In this document: positions 1-7,458 of the stretch, in pieces
Layout: the number at the start of each line of letters is the position of its first letter
Numbering within the stretch: the stretch's first letter is position 1
Origin: an uncultured bacterium
GTDB taxonomy: Bacteria > Verrucomicrobiota > Lentisphaeria > Victivallales > Victivallaceae
Direction of reading: 5' to 3'
Assembly: GCA_949286445.1 (NCBI GenBank)
Contig: CASECL010000148.1
Location: forward strand, 1-9,190
Length of the DNA stretch: 9,190 bases
The notes under the pieces: model-generated
What the model was told of the DNA's origin: nothing
What the model saw: only the letters and a program-made list of their open reading frames with translations
Databases searched by the model: none
Position numbers and translations under genes: made by a program

Positions 1-1007
1 AAAAAATCAATTTTGCGCTGGAGGAGGCGGAGAAAAAACTTGCCGCCGCCGCCACGCACTCTGAACTCGAACAGGTCCGTATTGAAATGATTGGACGCAA
101 CGGACTCTTTCCGGCATTGAGCAAGGAAATGGGTTCCATCCCCCCCGAAGAACGCCGGGCAACCGGAGAAGCATTCAATTCCGGACGCACCAGACTTCAG
201 CAGGCCATCGCGGCGGCTCAGCAGCGGCTGTCATCTTCCGGAAAAAATTCCACCGGAGAAAAAATGGATCTCACCCTCCCCGGACGGAAGTGGAATACCG
301 GGCATAAACACCCCATTCACATTGTGGCGGATGAGTGCGCCGCTATTTTCCGGCGCATGGGTTTTGTGGTGGCAGAAGGCCCGGAAATTGAAACTGTCTG
401 GTACAATTTTGATGCTCTGAATACTCCGGATGATCACCCGTCACGGGATCCCAAAGATACCTTTTATTTTGCTGACGGCCGCATTCTCCGCAGTCAGACC
501 AGCCCGGTTCAGGTGCGGGTGATGGAAAGCTGGGATCTGCCGATCCGTATTGTCGCCCCCGGCCGGGTTTACCGCAGAGATACGCCGGACGCAACTCACG
601 GAATGAACTTCCATCAGATTGAGGGGCTTTATGTGGATAAAAATGTCTCCATGGCGGATTTGAAAAGCGTGCTGCAGACTTTTGCTACTGAGATGTTCGG
701 TCCTCAAGTCAAAATCCGGCTCCGCCCGCACTTTTTCCCCTTTACTGAACCCAGTGTGGAATATGATTTCTCCTGCATTATGTGCGGCGGCAAAGGCTGT
801 CCGGTATGCAAGAATTCCGGCTGGATTGAAATTGCCGGAGCTGGAATGGTTGATCCGGCAGTATTGAAAAACGCAAAAATCGATCCGGAAATTTACAGCG
901 GTTACGCATTCGGCATGGGTATCGAACGGCTGGCAATGCTGCGTTACCGTATCGGCGACCTCCGGCTTTTGTACGAAAATGATGTGAGATTTCTGGAGCA
1001 GTTCTAA
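1..1007 (+). CDS. pheS: Phenylalanyl-tRNA synthetase alpha subunit (5' end outside window)
   Basis: Catalytic alpha subunit of the alpha2beta2 phenylalanine-tRNA ligase, which charges tRNA-Phe in the cytoplasm together with the PheT product. The reading frame is open from base 3 (KINFALEEAEKK...), so the ATG at 87 is internal. About 334 residues are visible, against 327-344 for typical PheS, so only a few N-terminal residues are missing. An N-terminal helical arm precedes the class II core. Visible signatures are FDALNTPDDHPSRDP near 410-450, motif 2 around RVYRRDTPDATHGMNFHQIEG (562-627) and FFPFTEPSVEYDFSC (732-776). Motif 3, GMGIER, lies at 912-929. A Cys4 cluster CxxCxxxxCxxC (codons 774-809) is a common insert in many bacterial PheS and is followed by GAGMVDP. 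The gene ends one base before pheT. Identification is secure; the true start is not visible. Confidence 0.97.
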   Translation, partial: KINFALEEAEKKLAAAATHSELEQVRIEMIGRNGLFPALSKEMGSIPPEERRATGEAFNSGRTRLQQAIAAAQQRLSSSGKNSTGEKMDLTLPGRKWNTGHKHPIHIVADECAAIFRRMGFVVAEGPEIETVWYNFDALNTPDDHPSRDPKDTFYFADGRILRSQTSPVQVRVMESWDLPIRIVAPGRVYRRDTPDATHGMNFHQIEGLYVDKNVSMADLKSVLQTFATEMFGPQVKIRLRPHFFPFTEPSVEYDFSCIMCGGKGCPVCKNSGWIEIAGAGMVDPAVLKNAKIDPEIYSGYAFGMGIERLAMLRYRIGDLRLLYENDVRFLEQF

Positions 1008-1008
1008 A

Positions 1009-3402
1009 ATGAATATTTCAAAAAACTGGTTGAATCAATACGTTGATGCCGGCGATGATCTTGCCGGGCTTTGCAATAAATTAACGATGGCCGGCATTGA
1101 AGTAGAGGCTGTCAATGACAAAGCAGTAGTGCCTGCCAACGTGGTAGCGGCAAAAATTCTGGAAAGAGCCAAACATCCCAACGCAGACAAGTTGTCCGTC
1201 TGCAAAGTTTTTGACGGCACCAGAGAACTTCAGATTGTCTGCGGCGCGCCCAACTGCGATGCCGGCAAAATAGTGCCGCTGGCACAAATAGGCACCGATT
1301 TCGGCGGCGGTTTTGTGATTAAAAAGGCGAAGATGCGCGGCGTGGAATCCTTCGGCATGATGTGCAGTGCAAGCGAGCTTGGCATTTCCGACGATGCTGA
1401 CGGTCTGCTGGAGCTTCCGGAAGATACCGTGCCCGGTACACCGCTTAACAAAATTTATGCTTCCGATACTGAAATTGAGATTGAAGTAACCCCCAACCGG
1501 CCTGACTGGCTCTGCCATTACGGAGTGGCCAGAGATGTGGCGGCGTTGCTGGATACTGAGGCGAAACTGCCGGAATTCACCGCCCCGGCGGCAAAGGAAA
1601 AAGCCGATGCCGCGCTGGTGGAGGTAAAGGCTCCGGATCTCTGTTTCCGTTACATCGGCCAGGTTATCCGCAATGTCAAGGTAAAGGAAAGCCCGGCATG
1701 GCTCAGGGAAAGACTTGAAAGCGTCGGTCTCCGCGCGATCAACAATATTGTGGACATTACCAATTTTGTCCTTATGGAGCTGGGGCAGCCGCTGCATGCC
1801 TTTGATCTGGATAAACTGGAAGAAAAACGCATAGTTGTACGCCGGGCAGAAGCCGGAGAAAAAATCGTTACCCTGGATGGTAAAAATCTGACCCTTTCTC
1901 CGGAAAATCTGGTTATCTGCGATGCGAAAAAACCCATGGCTCTGGCAGGAATCATGGGCGGAGAATACAGCGGAGTTACCGAAGAGACCGTGGATGTGAT
2001 GCTGGAAAGTGCAGTGTTTGACAAGTCCAACATCCGGCGTTCAAGTTCAAAGCTCGGAATTTCCAGTGATTCATCCTACCGTTTTGAGCGCGGAGTGGAT
2101 TTTGATATGAGCATAATTGCCCACCAGCGCGCGGCGGCTCTGATCGTCGAACTGGCAGACGGAGAAGTCGTCAACGCACCCACCGACGTTTACCGGGAAA
2201 TTCCGCCGGAAGCAGAAATACTGTGCCGGTTTGAAAATATCCGCAAACTTCTCGGAATTGATCTGGATAACAATGGAATGATAAAGATTTTCCGTTCGCT
2301 CCAGTTGAAAGTCAAAGATATTACCCCGGACAGCTGTGTGGTTGTTGCACCGCGCTTCCGGCAGGATCTCACCCGCGAAGCAGATCTGGCGGAAGAGGTT
2401 GCCCGGATTAACGGACTGGATAAAATACCGGAAATACCGGTAAAAAGCACACTTTGCCACTCAATTTCAGACGACGCTTATGTGAAAAGCCAGGAATTGA
2501 GAGATATGCTCATTGCCCTCGGACTGGATGAGTGCGTGCATTACAGCATGAACAGCTTGAAAGACGCACTGAAAGACAACCGTTTTGAGGAAAAAGATCT
2601 GATCAAACTTACCAATCCTATCAGCATGGATCTGGCATATCTCAGACCTTCGCTCTACGGAGAGGTGCTCAGCACGGTGGAACGCAATATTGCCCGGCGT
2701 AATTTGTCGCTGAAGCTCTTTGAGTACGGCAAGGCTTTCTGCGCCAATGAGAAACTCTTTCCGGAAGAACGCTGGTGCATCGGCATCGCCATCACCGGGC
2801 AGAAGCATCCGGAACAGTATTCCGGAGCGTTGAAGGAAGTTTACGACTACTATGATCTCAAAGGTCTTCTGGAAAGTTTCTTTGAAAAGTGCCGCATCGG
2901 CCGGGTGGAGTTTATCCCGGTGAACGGCGACAGCCGTTTCGCCCCCGGAGTGGCGGCGGAAATAAAACTCAACGGCAAGTCCGCCGGATTTCTGGGAGAA
3001 GTCAATCCGGATTTTGTCAAAGGCTTCCGTACCGGAAACAAGATTTACTATGCGGAGCTTGAGGCATCGGTGCTGTCTATGATGATGCGTCCGGCAGGTC
3101 ACTACAAGGCAATATCGCAGTTCCCGGCTACCACCCGGGATGTGGCACTGGTGGCGGATGAAAGTTTGAATTGCGTGGACATTATCAATCTGGTTTACGG
3201 GGCGAAACTGCCCAATTTTGAGAGTGTAAAACTCTTTGATATCTTCCGGGATGACAACATGAAAAAAGCCGGCAAAAAGAGCATGGCGTTTCAGGTTACA
3301 TTCCGCAACAGCGAACGCACGCTGACGGATGAAGAGGTAAATACCGCATTCAATAAATTAAGGCAGAAACTTGCCGACACCCTGAAAGTGGAGTTACGAT
3401 GA
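1009..3402 (+). CDS. pheT: Phenylalanyl-tRNA synthetase beta subunit
   Basis: Beta subunit of phenylalanine-tRNA ligase. It recognises tRNA-Phe and edits Tyr-tRNA-Phe in complex with PheS. At 797 residues it is the full length of the bacterial family. The domain order is complete. It starts with an N-terminal module and an EMAP/Myf-type tRNA-binding OB fold (about 40-150, with HPNADKLSVCKV from residue 56 and the usual VCGAPN). The B3/B4 editing region follows (about 210-380, RAINNIVDITNFVLMELGQP and GIMGGEYSGV). Next is the B5 region with DLTREADLAEEVARINGLD (453-471), then the catalytic-like domain. It ends with an FDX-ACB anticodon-binding domain (about 700-797, SQFPATTRDVALV). The start is one base after the pheS stop, with GGAG at 995-998 as a plausible ribosome site 10 nt upstream. 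The stop overlaps the nadA start. No lesion seen. Confidence 0.98.
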   Translation: MNISKNWLNQYVDAGDDLAGLCNKLTMAGIEVEAVNDKAVVPANVVAAKILERAKHPNADKLSVCKVFDGTRELQIVCGAPNCDAGKIVPLAQIGTDFGGGFVIKKAKMRGVESFGMMCSASELGISDDADGLLELPEDTVPGTPLNKIYASDTEIEIEVTPNRPDWLCHYGVARDVAALLDTEAKLPEFTAPAAKEKADAALVEVKAPDLCFRYIGQVIRNVKVKESPAWLRERLESVGLRAINNIVDITNFVLMELGQPLHAFDLDKLEEKRIVVRRAEAGEKIVTLDGKNLTLSPENLVICDAKKPMALAGIMGGEYSGVTEETVDVMLESAVFDKSNIRRSSSKLGISSDSSYRFERGVDFDMSIIAHQRAAALIVELADGEVVNAPTDVYREIPPEAEILCRFENIRKLLGIDLDNNGMIKIFRSLQLKVKDITPDSCVVVAPRFRQDLTREADLAEEVARINGLDKIPEIPVKSTLCHSISDDAYVKSQELRDMLIALGLDECVHYSMNSLKDALKDNRFEEKDLIKLTNPISMDLAYLRPSLYGEVLSTVERNIARRNLSLKLFEYGKAFCANEKLFPEERWCIGIAITGQKHPEQYSGALKEVYDYYDLKGLLESFFEKCRIGRVEFIPVNGDSRFAPGVAAEIKLNGKSAGFLGEVNPDFVKGFRTGNKIYYAELEASVLSMMMRPAGHYKAISQFPATTRDVALVADESLNCVDIINLVYGAKLPNFESVKLFDIFRDDNMKKAGKKSMAFQVTFRNSERTLTDEEVNTAFNKLRQKLADTLKVELR

Positions 3403-4319
3403 AACAATATTCCAACGCAGAACTGCTGGAAAAACTGGCCGCGCTGAAAAAAGAACGCAACGCCATCATTCTGGCGCACAATTACCAGCTGGGCGAAATT
3501 CAGGACGCAGCGGATTTCTGCGGCGATTCACTTGAGCTTTCATTGAAGGCCGCCAAGTCGGATTGCAGTGTTCTGCTTTTTGCCGGGGTGCGTTTTATGG
3601 CGGAAACGGCCAAGATTCTTTCCCCGGACAAAACCGTTCTGCTCCCCCGTGAGGCAGGATGTGATATGGCGGACATGGCTGACGGACGCGCCCTGGCGGA
3701 ATTCAAAAAACTCCATCCCGGAGCATTGACCGTCTGTTATGTCAACAGCACTGCGGCAGTGAAGGCGGAGTGCGACTGGTGCGTTACCAGTGCCAATGCG
3801 GTGGATATTGTGAGAAGTCTCCCCGGGGATAAAGAGATAATCTTTGTACCTGACCGCAATCTGGGGGCATATTGCGGAGAACAGACCGGAAGGAAAATGA
3901 TTCTCTGGGACGGGTACTGCCCGGTACATCAGAGAATTACACCTGGAGTGATCAAGGCAAGAAAAAAGGAGTTCCCGGAGAGCGAACTTCTTATGCACCC
4001 GGAAGCCCCCAAGTCCGTCCGTGATCTGGCGGACAGGCTGTTAAGCACCGGAGGAATATTGCGTTACGTCCGGGAAAGCAGGGAAAAATCTTTCATCATT
4101 GCCACAGAAATAGGCATTCTGCACCGGCTCAGAGCGGAAAATCCGGACAAGGTGTTTATTTCCGCAACTGAGGAACTGGTCTGCCCCTGGATGAAAGTAT
4201 TGCGGCTGGAGGATTTGGTGAACTCTCTGGAAAATATGACCATTCAGATCGAACTTCCGGAGGAATTACGTAAGAAAGCGGAAGCACCGATCCGCCGGAT
4301 GCTGGAATTTAAAAAATAA
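3399..4319 (+). CDS. nadA: Quinolinate synthase A
   Basis: Radical-free [4Fe-4S] enzyme that condenses iminoaspartate with dihydroxyacetone phosphate to quinolinate, the precursor of NAD. The 306-residue length fits the compact NadA family. The N-terminus has the substrate-site signature ILAHNYQLGEIQDAADFCGDS (24-44). Three cysteines sit at the spacing expected for the cluster ligands: C88 (REAGCDMADM), C174 (WDGYCPVH) and C262 (ELVCPWMK). The loop HPEAP (200-204) matches the HPE[CS]-type segment of the family, and TEIGILHRL (236-244) matches the third domain. The start codon overlaps the pheT stop (ATGA), with GTGGAG at 3388-3393 as the ribosome site, so translation is probably coupled to pheT. 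Neither nadB nor an aspartate dehydrogenase, nor nadC, is in view, so the iminoaspartate source is encoded elsewhere. Confidence 0.97.
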   Translation: MKQYSNAELLEKLAALKKERNAIILAHNYQLGEIQDAADFCGDSLELSLKAAKSDCSVLLFAGVRFMAETAKILSPDKTVLLPREAGCDMADMADGRALAEFKKLHPGALTVCYVNSTAAVKAECDWCVTSANAVDIVRSLPGDKEIIFVPDRNLGAYCGEQTGRKMILWDGYCPVHQRITPGVIKARKKEFPESELLMHPEAPKSVRDLADRLLSTGGILRYVRESREKSFIIATEIGILHRLRAENPDKVFISATEELVCPWMKVLRLEDLVNSLENMTIQIELPEELRKKAEAPIRRMLEFKK

Positions 4320-4333
4320 CAACCCCGATATTT

Positions 4334-4339
4334 GAGGAG
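4334..4339 (+). promoter_or_regulatory. Strong Shine-Dalgarno for ribH
   Basis: GAGGAG lies 8 nt before the ribH ATG, in the only real gap (28 nt) of the operon. It is the best ribosome site in the run. This fits ribH being initiated independently, whereas several neighbours use stop-start overlaps. No terminator or promoter is evident in the gap. Confidence 0.8.
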
Positions 4340-4347
4340 CATAAATA

Positions 4348-4812
4348 ATGAAAACTTATTCCGGATTGCTGGTGGCGAAAGATATGAAATTTGCCGTTGT
4401 ATGCGGAAGATTCAACGATTTTTTTGTCAGCAAACTGCTTGACGGAGCCAGAGATGCCATTCTGCGTCATGGCGGATCAGATGAAAATATCAGCGTGGCC
4501 TGGGTACCGGGTTCATACGAGATACCCTTTGCGGTCAAAGAGTTTTTGAAGCAGGGTAAATATGATGCCGTAATCGCGCTGGGCGTGGTTATTCAGGGGG
4601 CAACGCCTCACGCATCTTATATTAATTCTGAAGTATCCAAGGCACTGGCCAATCTGGGGCTGGAATTCAGCACCCCGGTCACTTACGGACTGATTACCGC
4701 GGATAATCTGGAACAGGCTATTGAACGCAGCGGCTCCAAAGCCGGCAACAAAGGCGTTGATGCGGCTCTGGCGGCAATTGAAATGGCAAATCTGACGAAA
4801 GCGTTAAGATGA
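4348..4812 (+). CDS. ribH: 6,7-dimethyl-8-ribityllumazine synthase
   Basis: Penultimate enzyme of riboflavin synthesis. It condenses 5-amino-6-ribitylamino-uracil with 3,4-dihydroxy-2-butanone 4-phosphate to give lumazine, usually as an icosahedral 60-mer or a pentamer. At 154 residues it is full length. Active-site features are all visible. VCGRFNDFF (18-26) supplies the aromatic residue (F22) that stacks on the substrate. VPGSYEIP (53-60) is the substrate-binding strand-turn. IQGATPHASYI (82-92) carries the catalytic H88. ERSGSKAGNKG (126-136) supplies R127 and the GNKG phosphate and helix signature. The common IRG of the second motif is IQG here, a small departure. Its stop codon overlaps the nusB start by ATGA. 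RibD is encoded three genes downstream in the same run, so two riboflavin genes share the unit. Confidence 0.97.
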   Translation: MKTYSGLLVAKDMKFAVVCGRFNDFFVSKLLDGARDAILRHGGSDENISVAWVPGSYEIPFAVKEFLKQGKYDAVIALGVVIQGATPHASYINSEVSKALANLGLEFSTPVTYGLITADNLEQAIERSGSKAGNKGVDAALAAIEMANLTKALR

Positions 4813-5351
4813 CATCTATCGAAGAAGGATTTTCAGAATCGCCGGAAAAACAGCTTCATTCCAAAAGACTTGGGCGTGAACTGGCGATGCAGTATCTTTT
4901 CCGTTGCGACCTTTTCCATGAACTTCCGGACATGGAACAGTGGGAGAAGTTTTATGACGACGAACTCAAAGAGCTGCACCATCTGCGCGACAATCGTTAC
5001 GCCAGAAAGGCAAAGGAGTACGCCGTATCGCTGATTTCACAAGTGGGCTGCGAGCTGGAAAATATCGATAAGGCAATCAGAGAACGGGCGGAAAACTGGG
5101 AAATTGAACGTATTTCCGCAGTTGACCGCAATATACTCCGGGTGGCAGTGTGTGAAATGCTGTATTTTGACGATGTTCCACCGGTGGTCAGCATTGACGA
5201 AGCAGTGGAAATCGCCATTGATTACAGCGGAGAAGATTCCGGGCGTTTCATTAATGGTGTGCTTAACAGCATTAAAGACACCCTCAAACGTCCCCCCCCC
5301 GGGAAAGAAAAAAGGACGCGGAACCAAACCGCGGTGAATAAAAACAGATGA
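4809..5351 (+). CDS. nusB: Transcription antitermination factor NusB
   Basis: RNA-binding all-helical protein that, with NusE (S10), binds boxA to assemble the rRNA antitermination complex. It is recognised from RELAMQYLFRCDL (23-35, the N-terminal helix signature) and from the strongly conserved C-terminal half: AVDRNILRVAVCEMLY (104-119), PPVVSIDEAVEIAIDY (124-139) and FINGVLNSI (147-155). It is long at 180 residues. About 18 extra N-terminal residues precede the family core, and a basic, proline-containing tail (about 157-180) follows it. That tail is encoded across a run of nine Cs at 5292-5300. The start overlaps the ribH stop and has no good Shine-Dalgarno, so translation is probably coupled. 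The stop overlaps the ftsY start. Core identification is firm. The exact 3' end depends on the C-run length being correct. Confidence 0.94.
   Translation: MTSIEEGFSESPEKQLHSKRLGRELAMQYLFRCDLFHELPDMEQWEKFYDDELKELHHLRDNRYARKAKEYAVSLISQVGCELENIDKAIRERAENWEIERISAVDRNILRVAVCEMLYFDDVPPVVSIDEAVEIAIDYSGEDSGRFINGVLNSIKDTLKRPPPGKEKRTRNQTAVNKNR
5292..5300 (+). repeat. C9 homopolymer in the nusB 3' end
   Basis: Nine consecutive Cs encode three prolines (PPP) after the conserved NusB core. Reading the three frames through the tract, C9 ends nusB at 5351, overlapping ftsY by 4 nt. Losing one C would end it at 5337, and gaining one would end it at 5341. All versions keep the NusB core and change only the tail and the ftsY coupling. 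It could be a slippage site or a base-calling weak spot. Confidence 0.85.
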
Positions 5352-6271
5352 AATCAATTTTTTCCATATTCAAGCGCGGCCTGGAGAAGAGCGCGACCAA
5401 GATCAGCCGGAGTATTGCTTCGGTCTTCGGCAATGTCAAGCTTCATGGCAAAAGCAGTTTTGACGAACTGGAAAGATTGCTCATCGGAGCGGATTTCGGT
5501 GTGGCGGCGTCAAAAAAAATTGTTTCAGACATCCGCGATCTCTATGACCGTGGAAAGCTTGATGCTGACGCTGACCTGGCCGCCGCCGCCAGAAATACGG
5601 TAAATGAGATACTCCGGCAGAATACCCGTAAATTTGAACTGCAGAACAACTCCCTGACGGTAATACTTTTTGTCGGTGTCAATGGCAGCGGCAAAACTAC
5701 CACCATAGGAAAATTGGCCGCCAACTTGAAAAATGACGGTAAAAAAGTAGTTCTCGGAGCCTGCGACACATTCCGGGCCGCCGCAGTGGAACAGCTCCAG
5801 CTGTGGGGTGAAAGAACCGGCTGCAAAGTTGTCTCCGGCAAGCCGGGCGCAGATCCGGCAGGAGTGGCGTTTGACGCGGTGAAAACCGCCTTGAATGACG
5901 GAGCGGATGTGCTTTTGATTGATACTGCCGGAAGACAGCACAATCAGAAAAACCTGATGGAAGAATTGGCAAAAATCCGGCGTTCACTTAATAAGGCATT
6001 GCCGGGGGCACCTCATGAAACAATTCTTACGGTCGATTCCTCACTGGGCGCAAATGTGATCAGTCAGGCGCGGGAATTTTCCGCCACAGCAGGAGTTACT
6101 GCGCTGGCGTTGACCAAACTGGACGGTACCGGCAAAGGCGGAATGGCAGTGGCATTGAACTGCGAATTTGATTTACCCACCTTCTTTATCGGACTTGGTG
6201 AACAGCCGGAAGATCTGCAGGAATTTGATATTGATTTCTTTCTGGACGCCATGTTTGGAGAAAAGCAATGA
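5348..6271 (+). CDS. ftsY: Signal recognition particle receptor FtsY (SRP GTPase)
   Basis: Membrane-associated GTPase that receives SRP-ribosome complexes at the inner membrane for co-translational protein insertion. At 307 residues it is a short FtsY: an N domain (about 1-95) and G domain (about 104-307) with no acidic A domain. The first 20 residues form a basic, partly hydrophobic start (MKSIFSIFKRGLEKS) that could itself touch lipid. GTPase motifs are G1 VGVNGSGKTTTIGKLA (109-124), DTFRAAAVEQL (140-150), G3 DTAGR (192-196) and G4 TKLDGTGKGG (256-265). The closing GLGEQPEDLQEFD (282-294) is FtsY/Ffh-like. Lack of an M domain, together with GLGEQPEDL, argues for FtsY over Ffh. The usual DxxTGQN-type segment reads DSSLGAN (230-236), with Ala in place of the conserved Gln. 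The start overlaps the nusB stop and the stop overlaps the ribD start. Confidence 0.96.
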   Translation: MKSIFSIFKRGLEKSATKISRSIASVFGNVKLHGKSSFDELERLLIGADFGVAASKKIVSDIRDLYDRGKLDADADLAAAARNTVNEILRQNTRKFELQNNSLTVILFVGVNGSGKTTTIGKLAANLKNDGKKVVLGACDTFRAAAVEQLQLWGERTGCKVVSGKPGADPAGVAFDAVKTALNDGADVLLIDTAGRQHNQKNLMEELAKIRRSLNKALPGAPHETILTVDSSLGANVISQAREFSATAGVTALALTKLDGTGKGGMAVALNCEFDLPTFFIGLGEQPEDLQEFDIDFFLDAMFGEKQ

Positions 6272-7278
6272 ACTTCATGCTTCGCGCACTGGAGCTGGCA
6301 GAGAAAGGCCGCGGTTTTACCAGTCCCAATCCCATGGTCGGAGCTGTATTGGTCAGAGACGGCCGGATTATCGGCGAAGGTTATCACCATGGAGCAGGAT
6401 TGCCTCACGCCGAAGTTGAAGCCTGCCGTGACGCGAAAAAAAGGGGAGAGGAAGTTTCAGGAGCAGAAATCTTTGTTACCCTTGAACCCTGTTCCAGTTT
6501 CGGCCGCACGCCGCCATGCACGGATTTAATTATTCAAAAGAGAATTGCCAAAGTTACTTACGGATGCAGTGACCCAGATCCCCGGCACCGCGGCAAAGCA
6601 GATAAAATTCTTGCCGGGACCGGAATTGAAGTCTGTCATGCTTCCGGCAGTGTCGCTCAAAAGTGCAGAGAACTTAATAGAGCCTTTTTCACCCGTGCCA
6701 AAACCGGAAAGCCTTTTGTTCTGCTGAAAATGGCGGAAACCCTGGACGGGAAAACCGCGGCAAGCAATGGCAGTTCCAAATGGATCACCTCGGAAACGGC
6801 GCGCAAAAGGGTGCAGTATCTGCGCCAGGGAGCTGATGCCATTCTGTGCGGTATCAACACGGTTATCGCAGATGATCCCCGAATGGATGTACGGGATTAC
6901 CCGGTACGCCGACAGCCCCGCCGCCTCGCCGCCGGAAGAAGAATGTCCGCCGAACAGTTGAATAAACACTGCACTCACGGCGAATTTGAATTGGTGGATA
7001 TATCCAACTGGGATGAATTTCTGCTGCGGCTGGGCAGGGAAAACTGTCTTTCACTGTTAATCGAGGGAGGCGGCGAACTTGCCGCCTCAGCACTCCGGGC
7101 CGGAGCAGTTGACCGGATCGAATTTCATATCGCACCCAAAATACTTGGCGGACGCGGCAGTCTTCCTTGTGTCGGCGGAGAAAATCCGGAGAGCCTGGAT
7201 CAGGCAGTCAGACTTGGCAGAATGAAAATACTCCGTCTGGGAGTGGACTTTGCCGTAATTGCTGATGTGATAAAATAG
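6268..7278 (+). CDS. ribD: Bifunctional riboflavin deaminase/reductase RibD
   Basis: Carries out two consecutive early riboflavin steps: deamination of the pyrimidine from GTP cyclohydrolase II, then NADPH-dependent reduction of the ribosyl side chain. The N-terminal deaminase (about 1-145) shows SPNPMVGAVLV (19-29), zinc ligand H47 with catalytic E49 (HAEVEA), and zinc ligands C75 and C84 in EPCSSFGRTPPC. The C-terminal reductase starts at KPFVLLKMAETLDGKTA (148-164). It continues with SKWITSETAR (170-179), ADAILCGINTVIADDPRM (189-206), LLIEGGGELAASAL (263-276) and APKILGGRG (289-297). At 336 residues it is short. The segment between DDPRMDVRD and the LLIEGGG strand is roughly 20 residues shorter than in E. 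coli RibD. The usual CSH of the zinc motif is CSS. GGAG at 6257-6260 gives a good ribosome site 7 nt ahead of the ATG, which overlaps the ftsY stop. Last gene of the run. Confidence 0.96.
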   Translation: MNFMLRALELAEKGRGFTSPNPMVGAVLVRDGRIIGEGYHHGAGLPHAEVEACRDAKKRGEEVSGAEIFVTLEPCSSFGRTPPCTDLIIQKRIAKVTYGCSDPDPRHRGKADKILAGTGIEVCHASGSVAQKCRELNRAFFTRAKTGKPFVLLKMAETLDGKTAASNGSSKWITSETARKRVQYLRQGADAILCGINTVIADDPRMDVRDYPVRRQPRRLAAGRRMSAEQLNKHCTHGEFELVDISNWDEFLLRLGRENCLSLLIEGGGELAASALRAGAVDRIEFHIAPKILGGRGSLPCVGGENPESLDQAVRLGRMKILRLGVDFAVIADVIK

Positions 7279-7314
7279 TTTGCCGGCATGCTGCTATTTA
7301 TTGGCTGAAAGATA

Positions 7315-7352
7315 ATTTTTTCTCCGGACATAAAAAACATGCCGGAAAAAAT
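7315..7352. repeat. Inverted repeat downstream of ribD
   Basis: The left arm is A, six Ts, a CT bulge, then CCGG (7315-7327). It pairs with CCGG, six As and T (7342-7352) around a 14-nt loop, giving 11 bp interrupted by a 2-nt bulge. The A/T-rich base is the same on both strands, so it might protect or end transcripts. It lacks the U-run after a GC stem of a standard intrinsic terminator. It competes with the next element for bases 7344-7350. Confidence 0.45.
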
Positions 7353-7375
7353 CCAATATGCCGGCGTATTTTTCC
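7344..7375 (+). terminator. Possible weak terminator of the pheST-ribD operon
   Basis: GGAAAAA (7344-7350) can pair with TTTTTCC (7369-7375). Nested inside is AATATG-CCGG-CGTATT (7355-7370), a 6-bp stem with one G-U pair, directly followed by further Ts for a run of five. The stem is short and the loop tight, so termination would be weak. It is the best terminator-like signal between ribD and the next promoter. Confidence 0.35.
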
Positions 7376-7458
7376 AGAAAATCTGCACTCTATGTTCCCC
7401 GGCCCCGGGTAAACACTGCCAATCTCCCGGTGAGGTCAGTAAAATTTGATAATCCGGC

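Noticed and set aside
87..89. ATG at 87 as the start of pheS
   Set aside because: The frame is open and coding-like upstream to base 3 and matches the N-terminal helical arm of PheS, so this ATG is an internal Met.
774..809. Cys4 cluster in PheS as a novel zinc-finger insertion
   Set aside because: Many bacterial PheS proteins carry the same CxxCGGxGCxxC segment, so it is a family feature.
1081..1797. Open frame of 238 codons on the - strand inside pheT
   Set aside because: It lies wholly opposite a strongly conserved gene, its translation has no recognisable motif, and it can be explained by codon bias in pheT.
2467..3102. Open frame of 211 codons on the - strand inside pheT
   Set aside because: Same reasoning: an antisense shadow of conserved PheT sequence, with no promoter or ribosome site noticed.
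4320..4347. Riboswitch or attenuator (for example FMN) before ribH
   Set aside because: The gap is only 28 nt and holds a plain ribosome site with no conserved riboswitch element.
5104..5337. 77-codon + strand frame overlapping the nusB 3' end
   Set aside because: Upstream of the C-run, its sequence is an out-of-frame reading of conserved NusB codons. Only its last 15 or so codons matter, as the alternative tail if the C tract were C8.
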